A stretch of 52,856 nucleotides of DNA. It comes from Bacteroidales bacterium. Lineage in GTDB: Bacteria > Bacteroidota > Bacteroidia > Bacteroidales > F082. Position 1 is the stretch's first letter. Each line of letters opens with the position of its first letter. Both the position numbers and the translations under genes were made by a program. The notes beneath the pieces were generated by a model. The model had not been told where the DNA came from, searched no databases, and was given only the letters and a program-made list of their open reading frames with translations. Below are positions 41,191 through 50,052 of the stretch, piece after piece. The stretch spans positions 1 to 52,856 of the forward strand of contig JAFZKP010000011.1 of the NCBI GenBank assembly GCA_017553625.1. The letters run 5' to 3'.

Positions 41191-42909
41191 ATGATATCAA
41201 GCATTATCGATGTGCCTCGAAAGCACGACCAGGAAGACTTATTCGGCATCAAAGTTTATCAGGATGCATTAATAAAATATATACAATTAACTGATACACC
41301 AATCACCATTGCTTTGCAGGGCGAATGGGGAAGTGGCAAGACATCTCTCATGAATCTCCTGCGCTGGAATTTATGCGAAGTGGATGATGCTTTATACTAT
41401 CCGGTTTGGATAAACACATGGCAGTATTCTTTGATGAAAACTCCACAACAGGCCATTATAAGCATACTTGAAGGTATTGTAAACCAAATAGGTGCGCTAA
41501 ATCCAAGTGCCAAATGGAGTGAAAGTAAGAAGAAGATTGGTGGCATCTTTAAAAAAATGGCAACCGTTGGCGCGAAAATGGCAGCAGGTGCAGTGGGTAT
41601 TGATGGCGGTGTTGTTGATGATTTCGTCGGGAACGGACAATCTCAATCAGATATAAACCAACTGAAAGAAGAAATCGGAAAGTTGATCAACGAGGCACTC
41701 TCTGATGACTCTTCAAAAATCGGATTCACGTTTTATATCGACGATCTTGACCGAATAGACCCACCAGTGGCTGTGGAAATCCTTGAATTGCTTAAGAATA
41801 TTTTCGACTTAGAACATTGTGTTTTTATTCTTGCCATTGATTATGACGTGGTTATAAAAGGATTGAAACCAAAATTTGGCGAGCTTACAGAAAAAAACGA
41901 ACGCGAATTCCGCTCGTTTTTTGACAAGATTATACAACTGCCGTTTTCCATGCCCGTAGCTTCTTACAATGTCGATACTTTTTTAGTTGATGCTTTACGT
42001 AAAATAGAGTTTTTTACAGCTGAAGAATTGACAAACCATCAATTGGCAGAAACGCTTTCCGAGGTTGCTCGCCTTTCTGTTGGCAGCAATCCAAGATCTC
42101 TAAAACGCCTGACCAATACATTATCTCTTATCTCGATCATAAATGCGGAAAGAAGTTCGGAATCAGATGGTGTTGACATTCGTAGTAAAACACTTAACTT
42201 CTCGTTGGTATGTATGCAAATAGCTTATCCATACATTTACAATCAATTAACAGAAGAACCTGATTTTAAAAATTGGAATGAACGCATAGCATCGAAACTG
42301 AAATTACGTCATCTGACAGCTGAGGAAAAGGAAAGTCTTGATGCAACTGAAGAATTTGATGAGGATTGGGAGAAAGTGGTTTTTCGTATGTGTCAGAAGG
42401 AAATGTATCTTAGCAATAGGGCTTTTCAAGTGTCACAGCTTCTTACAAAAATATCTGAAATTGTAAATGACGATAATCATTTGGGAGAATTTGTCGATGC
42501 TACTATTGCGTTGTCGGCGGTTACAAACCTCAAAGCTTTTGATGGTCCAATTGTTCTTAAAAAATCAAGAGCCTTGGAAGTTAATAAATTTGATGGAAAA
42601 GAGATTAAAGGTAAGGGGCGTCTTTGCCTTGAAATTGTAAAAAAGTACGTTGATGAACATCCGGAAGTGACTTTAGCTGAACTAAAATCTGTTTTCAATG
42701 TCCCTAAATGTGATGCTGTAGTTGAATCATTGGAAAAGGCAATGACAATGACGGACAGCTCTGGTAAGGCAGGAGGTTGCCATTACATCAAAGAAAACGA
42801 CCAAATAATAATTAAAGAAGGTAAAATCGTTGTTTGGAGTTATTGGCCGGAACGCTACTATGCTCCTTTCATGGATAATGTTAAAAAATTAGGAATAAAA
42901 TTAGGATGA
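41191..42909 (+). CDS. KAP-family P-loop NTPase with shared C-terminal domain
   Basis: 572 residues. KAP domain with Walker A GEWGSGKTS (44-52) and Walker B FYIDDLDRIDP (about 181-191), followed by the KAP-typical region VFILAIDYDVVIKGL and SNPRSLKRLTN. No clear membrane helix interrupts the domain, unlike many KAP proteins; an Ala/Gly-rich segment (about 123-140) is the only candidate. Residues about 470-572 are the domain also found at the C-terminus of protein B. KAP NTPases occur in phage-defence systems. A small membrane protein overlaps the stop by 4 bp and may supply the membrane anchor. Confidence 0.85.
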   Translation: MISSIIDVPRKHDQEDLFGIKVYQDALIKYIQLTDTPITIALQGEWGSGKTSLMNLLRWNLCEVDDALYYPVWINTWQYSLMKTPQQAIISILEGIVNQIGALNPSAKWSESKKKIGGIFKKMATVGAKMAAGAVGIDGGVVDDFVGNGQSQSDINQLKEEIGKLINEALSDDSSKIGFTFYIDDLDRIDPPVAVEILELLKNIFDLEHCVFILAIDYDVVIKGLKPKFGELTEKNEREFRSFFDKIIQLPFSMPVASYNVDTFLVDALRKIEFFTAEELTNHQLAETLSEVARLSVGSNPRSLKRLTNTLSLISIINAERSSESDGVDIRSKTLNFSLVCMQIAYPYIYNQLTEEPDFKNWNERIASKLKLRHLTAEEKESLDATEEFDEDWEKVVFRMCQKEMYLSNRAFQVSQLLTKISEIVNDDNHLGEFVDATIALSAVTNLKAFDGPIVLKKSRALEVNKFDGKEIKGKGRLCLEIVKKYVDEHPEVTLAELKSVFNVPKCDAVVESLEKAMTMTDSSGKAGGCHYIKENDQIIIKEGKIVVWSYWPERYYAPFMDNVKKLGIKLG

Positions 42910-43220
42910 TACTGCTGTTATTATTAAGATGGGTTTATAATTTAGTTGCTCCTATTATATTTATTGTAGGAATGTTGGTTTTATGTGATGGAGAGTATAT
43001 TGGAGATAACGATATTTTAATCGGGTCATTATTGGCAATTCCCGGGTTTTTATTCGGCTTATTTACTGCAGGGCTTGATATTGCGCCTAAACTGCTTTGG
43101 ATAAAATCGGCCTTATTTATATTTCAAACACGAGTTTGGAATGCAATTGAAGGAGCGTTGGTATTCTTCTTAACACCATGTTTTATCACAGGTGTAGAAG
43201 CGTTTATTGATGCACTTTAA
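42906..43220 (+). CDS. Small polytopic membrane protein
   Basis: 104 residues, mostly hydrophobic, with about three membrane helices (1-25, 38-58 and 80-100). Its ATG overlaps the KAP stop (ATGA), so the two are translationally coupled, which favours a physical partnership. No family recognised. A membrane effector or anchor is a reasonable guess because many KAP NTPases carry their own membrane helices and this one does not. Confidence 0.75.
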   Translation: MILLLLLRWVYNLVAPIIFIVGMLVLCDGEYIGDNDILIGSLLAIPGFLFGLFTAGLDIAPKLLWIKSALFIFQTRVWNAIEGALVFFLTPCFITGVEAFIDAL

Positions 43221-43248
43221 AATAAGTTTTAATTAAAATAATTAAGTT

Positions 43249-43554
43249 ATGGATCAACAAAGAGTATTAAAAATTGACAACGGTAGATTAAAGCTCTGTT
43301 CCATAAATGGAACTTTAATTCGTAATATTGCCAACCTTGGCGTTGTATATGCCGATTTAAAAGACAACTTAATTGTAGTAACATATTCAACAGGCAAAGT
43401 TGAAGTATGGAAAGATTCAGGTGTATTATATCGCAATATTATCCCCAAAGATGCACTTCAAGCACGTTGGAGCGGCGACTATATCGCTGTTATGAAGAAT
43501 AATGGACGAACAGAATTGTGGACCACTAATGCTGCTTTTTATAGGGCAATTTAA
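43249..43554 (+). CDS. Mini beta-propeller-like repeat protein
   Basis: 101 residues. Three repeats of about 30-37 residues: GRLKLCSINGTLIRNI, GKVEVWKDSGVLYRNI and GRTELWTTNAAFYRAI, separated by strands such as DNLIVVTYSTG and GDYIAVMKNNG. This looks like blades of a WD-type propeller, but three are too few for a closed ring, so it may oligomerise. No signal peptide. It lies 28 bp after the membrane protein and 39 bp before the next gene. Function unknown. Confidence 0.7.
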   Translation: MDQQRVLKIDNGRLKLCSINGTLIRNIANLGVVYADLKDNLIVVTYSTGKVEVWKDSGVLYRNIIPKDALQARWSGDYIAVMKNNGRTELWTTNAAFYRAI

Positions 43555-43593
43555 GAGTGTAATCAAAATTGATTCGGGTGGTAGTGTTTTAAT

Positions 43594-44517
43594 ATGGAAA
43601 AACTCACGAAACATCAGCAAGACGGCATCGCCGAAATGATGCATCACATCCGCAACAAAGAAGTTGTCCAATACATTTTGGAAACGCTTGGAGAAAAGAA
43701 TTGGAGTAGAGGCATTCTTTCCAATAGTTTATCATATCTTACTGAATATCAAGAAGATATATTTGAATCACTGGGCGGAAATTATTCTAGCGAAGAACTT
43801 GACGAAGAGTGGGATAATGACGGCATCAACAGTGAAATAGCCAAAATATTGAAAAAGCAGGGTGTAACTCATTATCTGTATGAAAACGAGGATTATCTGA
43901 ATGAGATTCGTGAAGGTAAGATTATATGCGAAGGAATTGATGTGGAAGATATTAAAGACATGATAGCTGTTGGAGAAGAGGAAGAAACGGAAGATGATCA
44001 TGAAGAGTTATGTCAAGTAAAAGAAGTGGAGTTTCGATATAAAAGCAATATTCTTAAAGGTAAATTCTGTTGGGCAGATGGCGCTGTTTCATGGCATCTG
44101 CAAATTCCTGAAGGTGTTTTGTTTTATCCTATCATGTGGAGAGACCCGGATTTTACCGATGAAGAAGCTGAATCTATGGCAAAAAAGGGCTTAAAAAACC
44201 TTTGGTGGTTGTACAATGAAATACTAACGCATAAAGACGAAATACTGAAAGTTCTTCCTCCATGTATAAAAATGGAACGGGAAATAAAAGCAATACAGCA
44301 AAAAATTCACGAACTGAAGAAATCACATGAAGAAGGTGTGATAAGTAAGAACGATTATCGAGAGGCGTTAAGATCTCTTGCAGAACAACGTAGTACTATT
44401 GATATGAACCTAATAGAGCTTTTTGGTGATACTATGCGCAAAATAATACAAGTTGATACGACATATTTTGATAGTAATAAGGAAATGATTTACAAAATTA
44501 TAGGTATTAACGTATGA
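43594..44517 (+). CDS. Uncharacterised acidic protein ending the operon
   Basis: 307 residues, acidic, no signal or membrane segment. The N-terminal part is helical, the middle (about 150-215) beta-containing with several Trp (KGKFCWADGAVSWHLQIPEG), and about 225-275 form a coiled coil (EREIKAIQQKIHELKKSHEEG). No catalytic motif is apparent. It is the last gene in the close same-strand series that starts at 38505; the following 293 bp hold no clear gene. Confidence 0.68.
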   Translation: MEKLTKHQQDGIAEMMHHIRNKEVVQYILETLGEKNWSRGILSNSLSYLTEYQEDIFESLGGNYSSEELDEEWDNDGINSEIAKILKKQGVTHYLYENEDYLNEIREGKIICEGIDVEDIKDMIAVGEEEETEDDHEELCQVKEVEFRYKSNILKGKFCWADGAVSWHLQIPEGVLFYPIMWRDPDFTDEEAESMAKKGLKNLWWLYNEILTHKDEILKVLPPCIKMEREIKAIQQKIHELKKSHEEGVISKNDYREALRSLAEQRSTIDMNLIELFGDTMRKIIQVDTTYFDSNKEMIYKIIGINV

Positions 44518-44810
44518 AAAAAGAAAGCATGATTCAAACTGTGTCTCTCCACTATTCATTCTATCTTTCTTCGACCCCATCGCCACACATTCCTTCGAAT
44601 TTGATTCGAATTTCGTACTTGGACGGGTCCACCAATCATTAGATACAATAAACAAAGATACTCGCTGCAGTGCTCGTTGCCTTTAATAAATTGCATACGG
44701 AAACAGTGTCTTTGATGGAACTCTCGTATTGCCGGTGCATATGGATGACTGAAAATCATAAGGAAGTTGTTCAACTCAACTGGGTTCCACTAAATATCTT
44801 ATAAATCAAA
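44518..44810. other. Intergenic stretch without a recognisable gene
   Basis: Short reading frames exist on both strands but none has a recognisable start region, family or support. A small inverted repeat TTCGAATTTGATTCGAA is at about 44593-44609. The sequence could be a remnant, but nothing can be identified. Confidence 0.5.
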
Positions 44811-45353
44811 ATGATACAGTTATTAGAATTCCTACACAATTGTTTCAAGAGTGAATACATCGTTGAAATGGCTACTATAGGACGAAGTGTCCGATTAGAT
44901 AGCAAACGACTATACAAGATTGCAATCCATGGTCCTTCTTCAAACGACAGAGATTATCCGCACATTCACATATACGATGCAAATGATGTGACACTAAAAG
45001 ACTTCAACTTTGAGATATCTGTAATAGATCTACTTAGTAAAGGAGAAATCAATCTATTGTGTCAGGTAGATAAGAAATCATACTTGCGGAACACAAACCG
45101 TTCAAGATGTTCGTGGACAGGATATAGAGACCTTCGTGACAACTTTGAAGACTGGTTATATTCCAAGTGTACACTACCAGGTACGTTCATTGACAATCTG
45201 GATGCAATCATCTGGAACATAAACAATGAAAGTCCTTCAAAGTACGACAACTATATTCTACAGTACATGAGTGAACGTGGATTGAAAGTGATGAAGCGAT
45301 TCCAAAAGTACTTCTCAAAAGATAATCTATGGAAATTTGATCAATTGACTTAA
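44811..45353 (+). CDS. Uncharacterised protein
   Basis: 180 residues, soluble. A central segment RLYKIAIHGPSSNDRDYPHIHIYDAND, with HxH in a predicted beta strand, is distinctive and recalls small DUF4160-like proteins, though the overall match is weak. The C-terminal half is helical. It lies alone after the uncharacterised operon, separated by 293 bp, and has no clear -7 element. It could belong to the accessory region by chance. Function unknown. Confidence 0.62.
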   Translation: MIQLLEFLHNCFKSEYIVEMATIGRSVRLDSKRLYKIAIHGPSSNDRDYPHIHIYDANDVTLKDFNFEISVIDLLSKGEINLLCQVDKKSYLRNTNRSRCSWTGYRDLRDNFEDWLYSKCTLPGTFIDNLDAIIWNINNESPSKYDNYILQYMSERGLKVMKRFQKYFSKDNLWKFDQLT

Positions 45354-45428
45354 CTGGTTATGTATCTACCGATCTTACCGCAACTACAGACCACTTAATA
45401 GGAACCGGTGAGTATGTCGAGTGTGGGC

Positions 45429-45472
45429 TTTTTACCAAAATAAAATCACCGAAAAAACAAATTATATTTACA
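45429..45472 (+). repeat. Flanking direct repeat of the fic gene, left copy
   Basis: TTTTTACCAAAATAAAATCA and the following 24 bases recur, with about 80 percent identity, at 46740-46783 on the other side of the fic gene. Confidence 0.6.
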
Positions 45473-45552
45473 CCAGCCATAAGCTTATCACCGGCGTTGA
45501 GATGCTGGTTGATAATTTTTGCGAAAAAAGTTGTTTGTATTAAATGTTTTTG

Positions 45553-45602
45553 TAATTTTGTGCGTTAAATGGTGGTAATCATACCACCCTAATAGGTGGT
45601 AA
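45553..45602 (+). promoter_or_regulatory. Promoter and operator of the fic gene
   Basis: -7 element TAATTTTGT (45553-45561), then the perfect inverted repeat GGTGGTAATCATACCACC (45571-45588) over the predicted transcription start, then a third half-site GGTGGTAAA (45595-45603) touching the start codon. A repressor bound here would block transcription and perhaps translation. Confidence 0.75.
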
Positions 45603-46685
45603 ATGTATAAAATTATGGAGAACAAGAAGCTTCAAATAGCACTTGAACACTGGAATGGGATTCAACCTATTTCAGCGCGTGACAATGAAAGGTTAAGTCG
45701 TCGTTTTACGATAGATTTTAACTATAACAGCAACCATATTGAGGGCAATACGTTGACTTACGGTCAGACCGAGCTATTGCTTTTGTTTGGGAAAATTATT
45801 GGTGTTGCCGATTTTCGTGATTGTGAGGAAATGAAAGCGAGCAATGTGGGGCTGAAAATGATGCTTGTGGAGGCGATGGAGTCGAGACAACCTTTGACAC
45901 AGCATTTTATCAGGACTCTGCATAAGACATTACTTCGTGAAGATTATACTGTTTATCGCAATCTTCCTGGTGGCGTGCAGACAAGTTATATAGTCCATGC
46001 CGGACAATACAAAACTCGTCCGAATAGTGTTATAACTAGGTATGGCGATCGTTTTGAATATGCTTCGCCTGAAGAAACTCCTGCATTGATGAGCGAACTT
46101 GTTGATTGGTATAATGAGGCGGAAAGAGAGGGTAAGCTGTCGCCTGTTGAGTTGGCGATTCTGTTCCATTATAGGTATATTCGTATCCATCCTTTTGAAG
46201 ACGGCAACGGACGTATTGCCCGTCTGATGATGAACTATATTCTTTCGAGGCATAATTACCCGATGATAGTTGTGCGAAGCCGATTGAAAAAAGACTATCT
46301 GGAGGCGTTGCATCAGGCCGATTTGATTGTTGGTAAAGATCCGTCAGACGGAGCCAAAGCTTCGTTGCTAAAAATCAAACCGTTTTTTAAATACATGTCC
46401 GACTTAATAGCGCATGAGATTGAAAATGATGTGCTGTTCTTAACGGAGCATAATCCAAATGTGTGGTGGTATGATGGTGAGCGAATTGTCTTTAGGACGC
46501 CTACATACAACAAGATTCTTGAAATCCTGATGACAGAATCGAAGGTGTCTTTATCATTGTTGCAGGAATCAACAGGCATTAATCGCTCGGCAATACAAAA
46601 GTTGATGAAGACTTTACAGGATAAAAACTATATCGAAAAGGAGGACGATGGCAGATGGAGGGTGTTTATAACTCCGTCGATGTAG
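45603..46685 (+). CDS. Fic-domain adenylyltransferase with built-in inhibitory helix and winged-helix C-terminus
   Basis: 360 residues. N-terminal inhibitory motif S43-N-H-I-E47-G (S/T-x-x-x-E-G/N) marks a class II Fic protein. The Fic core has HPFEDGNGRIAR (196-207) with catalytic His196. The C-terminal 70 residues form a winged helix (SKVSLSLLQESTGINRSAIQKLM). It transfers AMP, or another nucleotide moiety, to a target protein; the winged helix may bind the operator just upstream and autoregulate. It has no separate antitoxin gene. Flanked by imperfect direct repeats. Confidence 0.88.
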   Translation: MYKIMENKKLQIALEHWNGIQPISARDNERLSRRFTIDFNYNSNHIEGNTLTYGQTELLLLFGKIIGVADFRDCEEMKASNVGLKMMLVEAMESRQPLTQHFIRTLHKTLLREDYTVYRNLPGGVQTSYIVHAGQYKTRPNSVITRYGDRFEYASPEETPALMSELVDWYNEAEREGKLSPVELAILFHYRYIRIHPFEDGNGRIARLMMNYILSRHNYPMIVVRSRLKKDYLEALHQADLIVGKDPSDGAKASLLKIKPFFKYMSDLIAHEIENDVLFLTEHNPNVWWYDGERIVFRTPTYNKILEILMTESKVSLSLLQESTGINRSAIQKLMKTLQDKNYIEKEDDGRWRVFITPSM

Positions 46686-46739
46686 GTTTTGATATTTTAA
46701 CTGGGAGCTTTTTCTCCAAAAATTTATGACGTCTCATTT

Positions 46740-46783
46740 TTTTTACCAAAATAAAATTACCTAAAAAAATAATTTTATTTACA
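46740..46783 (+). repeat. Flanking direct repeat of the fic gene, right copy
   Basis: Matches 45429-45472 (TTTTTACCAAAATAAAAT followed by an A/T-rich tail). Confidence 0.6.
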
Positions 46784-46867
46784 TAATATTTAGCATCTGA
46801 CAATCAAAACACGTAAAGCCGTGCCACGGTTTTGAATTAGAATTTTGTAAAGTCTAAAAGTTTTACT

Positions 46868-46876
46868 ATCTTTGCA
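46868..46876 (+). promoter_or_regulatory. Promoter -7 element for the PEGA-domain protein
   Basis: TATCTTTGC at about 46868-46876, some 12 bp before the ATG at 46889. Confidence 0.7.
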
Positions 46877-46888
46877 AAAAATTGTGAC

Positions 46889-48241
46889 ATGAAAAGACTT
46901 CTCATACTGGTTCTCTCGATATTTCTCTCAATGCCAGCCATGGCTCAGCTTGAGGTGAAAGAGGGCTCTTTCAAGGAAGTCGCCGGTTTTGTCAACATCA
47001 ACACCGATAAAATGTATGATGACAACGACAAACCTTATGCTGTATTAAAAATCAAAACTGAAAATATAAGCAGCAAACAACGCCATGAGCTGAGATTCGG
47101 AGGTGATGCCCAAACTTTTTTTGAAGTCGAGTACAAAGACGGAGAAGTGTGGCTTTATATCAGTTATTACGCAACCTATATTAAAATATCGCACGAAGAG
47201 CTAAGTTCAACCGAATTTCATTTTCCATACGATATGGAACCGAAAAAGGGGTATGATTTGACTTTGGTTAACAAAACCTCTAACGGCAACATGGGATTCG
47301 GCTCTTTGTCTGTCACAACCAAGCCTGAGGATGGCGCAACCGTCAAACTAAATGGAATCGTAATGACTCAAAAAACTCCTTACGTCAATGACATGATTTC
47401 TGTGGGAGAATATGATGTTGAAATCTCAAAACATGGTTTCAAAAATGTCACACGTCACATTGTCATTCAAGAAGGTTCCAAAGAGAATGTTGTTGTTGAT
47501 ATGCCTTATGCCTGCGGCAGTCTTAAAGTCACTTCCGAACCAAGCGGCGCTTACGTTTATATAGATAATTTAAAGAAAGGCAAAACCCCATTGGTTGTTA
47601 ATGATTTACACATAGGAAATCATACTGTTCAAATCGAAGCTGTCGATTACAAGGCTGTGGTAAGACATGTGACTACGGAAGAAGATAAAACAGAAGTGCT
47701 TTCGGTCAAATTGGAGCCATTGACAAGTTTTATCACACTTGCCACAAGCTATGTGCAAAATGGTTACAAGTTCATGACTCTTGACTTGATGATGAATCAG
47801 TACGGCAATTTGTCTTATGGCGTCACATTAGGGTATATGAGAAAATTCGGTTTTTATATTTCAGCCGCGTCAAGTTTTTATTTTGATGGCTACAATTACG
47901 ATTTGGAATGTGACAATGACTTTTTCGTCAACGGTTATTATCCTGATTATACTGGCAAAACTCATTACACCTCTTTGTCAATAATCGGAGGCGTTATTAT
48001 GAAAGTGGCTGGTCCTGTGGCATTAAAAGTGGGAGCGGGATATGGCGACAGAATCAAACTATATGAAACCAGTGGCGGTCATCTGGTCAAATATCCCGAT
48101 TATAGCGCTATTGGAGTCGATGTCTCAGCTGGCTTGCAGTTCAATCTAAGGGGATTTGTGTTCTCCGTTGATTGTGTGACAACGAATTTTAAGATTTATG
48201 AAGCCAAAATAGGTTTAGGTTACGGAATTAAAAACAAATAA
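46889..48241 (+). CDS. Secreted PEGA-domain protein with C-terminal beta-barrel-like region
   Basis: 450 residues, signal peptide MKRLLILVLSIFLSMPAMA cleaved before QLEV. Residues about 20-140 are a beta-rich N-terminal domain. Two PEGA domains follow (about 146-205, FGSLSVTTKPEDGATVKLNG; and about 208-275, CGSLKVTSEPSGAYVYIDNL), surface domains of unknown binding role. The C-terminal 170 residues have the Gly/Tyr strand pattern of an outer-membrane barrel (KIGLGYGIKNK at the end). It is followed after 2 bp by a lipoprotein gene, clearly one operon, so the two may form a surface complex. Confidence 0.8.
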   Translation: MKRLLILVLSIFLSMPAMAQLEVKEGSFKEVAGFVNINTDKMYDDNDKPYAVLKIKTENISSKQRHELRFGGDAQTFFEVEYKDGEVWLYISYYATYIKISHEELSSTEFHFPYDMEPKKGYDLTLVNKTSNGNMGFGSLSVTTKPEDGATVKLNGIVMTQKTPYVNDMISVGEYDVEISKHGFKNVTRHIVIQEGSKENVVVDMPYACGSLKVTSEPSGAYVYIDNLKKGKTPLVVNDLHIGNHTVQIEAVDYKAVVRHVTTEEDKTEVLSVKLEPLTSFITLATSYVQNGYKFMTLDLMMNQYGNLSYGVTLGYMRKFGFYISAASSFYFDGYNYDLECDNDFFVNGYYPDYTGKTHYTSLSIIGGVIMKVAGPVALKVGAGYGDRIKLYETSGGHLVKYPDYSAIGVDVSAGLQFNLRGFVFSVDCVTTNFKIYEAKIGLGYGIKNK

Positions 48242-48243
48242 TT

Positions 48244-49974
48244 ATGAAAAGAGCAATATTATTACTGGCAATTATTCCGTTTTTGCTGATTACCTGCAAA
48301 AAGGAGCCTGATATCAAGACCGTTTTTGAAATAGAATCGGAAGTTGTGGAATATTATACTACATCGGCGGAGATAACTGTGCGTTATTCTTATAATGCCG
48401 ACCTTAAATATATCAAGGCTTATATTTGCGAAAGCATTGAAATGACTGCCCCGCAGATTTCCACTGCAGAACTAAACGGCAAAGTTTTCGTGGTAAAATT
48501 CACTGATTTAACAGCAAATACCAAGTATTATTATCAATATGAGTATTCCAACGGCACTGATGTAAACAAAACAGAGGTTAAAAGCTTCAGGACAAAAGAC
48601 TACAGCCAACCGACAGTGGAAACGATAGAGGTCTTTGACATCACTTCCTCGTCAGTAAAATGCAATGTTGAAGTAAAAGATGATGGCGGCTCGGCAATCA
48701 CAGAACGCGGAGTGTGCTGGTCATCACACCAAACCCCAACCGTAAATGACGCTCATGTTACAAGTGTCGGCAACACGGGGCATTTCACCTGTGAGATAAC
48801 CAATTTGGATGAGGTTACAACATATTATGTCAGAGCTTATGCCACTAATGATTATGGTATTTGTTATGGCGATCAGATAACATTTACAACTGAACACAAT
48901 ATCGTGCTCCCGACTGTTTCTACCAATGGTGTTATGTTCAAAGACACATATGCTGTCGCCACAGGAACAATAGTTTCTGATGGATATGGCACTATAAGTG
49001 TTAAAGGTGTTTGTTGGAGCCAATCAGACAATCCCACTATCGACAATGCTCACACAACGATAGACAATGGCGATGTTGGTCCATATCAGAGTGAGATTGC
49101 AAATTTGTTGCCAAGCACCACATACTATATTCGCGCTTACGTTACAAATGAAGCGGGAACCGGATATGGCGAGCAGCGCGAGTTCACAACCTTCAGCTAT
49201 ATTCCCGAAGGTGCATTGACAGGAATATTCACAGCATGTGACAAACAAATTGTTTTCTCACAAGGCAATCTTCAATATCAAGCGTCATCAAACACCTGGC
49301 GTTTTGCTGAAAAACAATATGATTATATCGGCGAGCCCAACAAGTATATATCATCATATTATAATGGTTGGATTGATTTGTTCGGATGGGGTACAAGCGG
49401 CTATGAACATGGAGCAGTGTGTTATCAACCATGGAGTATTAGCACAAGCAGCGGCGATTATTGGGCTTATGGACAAAGTGAAAATAACTTGTACGACCAG
49501 ACTGGCAAGGCTGATTGGGGTTACAATCCGATTTCAAATGGAGGGAATTCCGAGAATCTTTGGCGCACTCTGACTAAAGACGAATGGGATTATATTCTTA
49601 ACATAAGATATGTGGAATCAGGCATCAGATTTGCAAAGGCAAAAGTAAATAATATCAATGGCTTGATTCTATTGCCTGATAATTGGAGTGCTTCAATCTA
49701 TGACTTGCAAAATGTAAATGACACTGAGGCAAATTATGATAGCAACACAATCGACCTTGCGTCATGGAATTATACGTTTGAGGTCAATGGCGCTGTTTTT
49801 CTTCCATTAGCAGGATATCGCAATTACGGAGCTTCTTATAATTCTAATAACTGTTGCTATTGGACTTCATCCTCTTATAATTCAAATGTTTACTGTATAA
49901 GCACCAAAGGTGTGTTATCCAATGGGGCCTACCGTTATAGTGGGTATTCAGTGCGTCTGGTCCGAAATAAGTAG
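48244..49974 (+). CDS. Surface lipoprotein with fibronectin-III-like repeats and a FISUMP-type C-terminal domain
   Basis: 576 residues. Lipoprotein signal MKRAILLLAIIPFLLITCKK. Three fibronectin-III-like repeats (about 25-120, 122-220 and 222-320) carry the recurrent GVCWS, TTYYVRAYATN and YGDQITFTT patterns. The C-terminal domain (about 325-576) has FSQGNLQYQASSNTWRFAEK, WRTLTKDEWDYIL and YWTSSSYNS, ending VRLVRNK, typical of Bacteroidetes major paralogous (FISUMP-like) surface domains of unknown function. Exposed on the cell surface and probably recognises a ligand. The TAG stop is the first part of a palindromic repeat. Confidence 0.8.
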   Translation: MKRAILLLAIIPFLLITCKKEPDIKTVFEIESEVVEYYTTSAEITVRYSYNADLKYIKAYICESIEMTAPQISTAELNGKVFVVKFTDLTANTKYYYQYEYSNGTDVNKTEVKSFRTKDYSQPTVETIEVFDITSSSVKCNVEVKDDGGSAITERGVCWSSHQTPTVNDAHVTSVGNTGHFTCEITNLDEVTTYYVRAYATNDYGICYGDQITFTTEHNIVLPTVSTNGVMFKDTYAVATGTIVSDGYGTISVKGVCWSQSDNPTIDNAHTTIDNGDVGPYQSEIANLLPSTTYYIRAYVTNEAGTGYGEQREFTTFSYIPEGALTGIFTACDKQIVFSQGNLQYQASSNTWRFAEKQYDYIGEPNKYISSYYNGWIDLFGWGTSGYEHGAVCYQPWSISTSSGDYWAYGQSENNLYDQTGKADWGYNPISNGGNSENLWRTLTKDEWDYILNIRYVESGIRFAKAKVNNINGLILLPDNWSASIYDLQNVNDTEANYDSNTIDLASWNYTFEVNGAVFLPLAGYRNYGASYNSNNCCYWTSSSYNSNVYCISTKGVLSNGAYRYSGYSVRLVRNK

Positions 49975-50050
49975 AGACGCGCCACGGCACGTCTCTACGA
50001 TTCCAATAGCCAATGGCTATATGTACGGGCGAATCATTATTCGCCCCTAC
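49971..50050. terminator. Cluster of three palindromes between convergent genes
   Basis: 49971-49998 (GTAGAGACGCGCC type), 50006-50020 (ATAGCCAATGGCTAT) and 50023-50050 (GTACGGGCGAATCATT type) follow each other between two convergent genes. The first includes the stop codon of the lipoprotein gene. Both large types recur elsewhere in the window. Likely bidirectional termination. Confidence 0.7.
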
Positions 50051-50052
50051 CA

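Noticed and set aside
44556-44774. A 72-codon minus-strand frame in the gap after the novel operon
   Set aside because: No promoter, no recognisable family and unusual composition; kept only as a possible remnant in the description of the gap.
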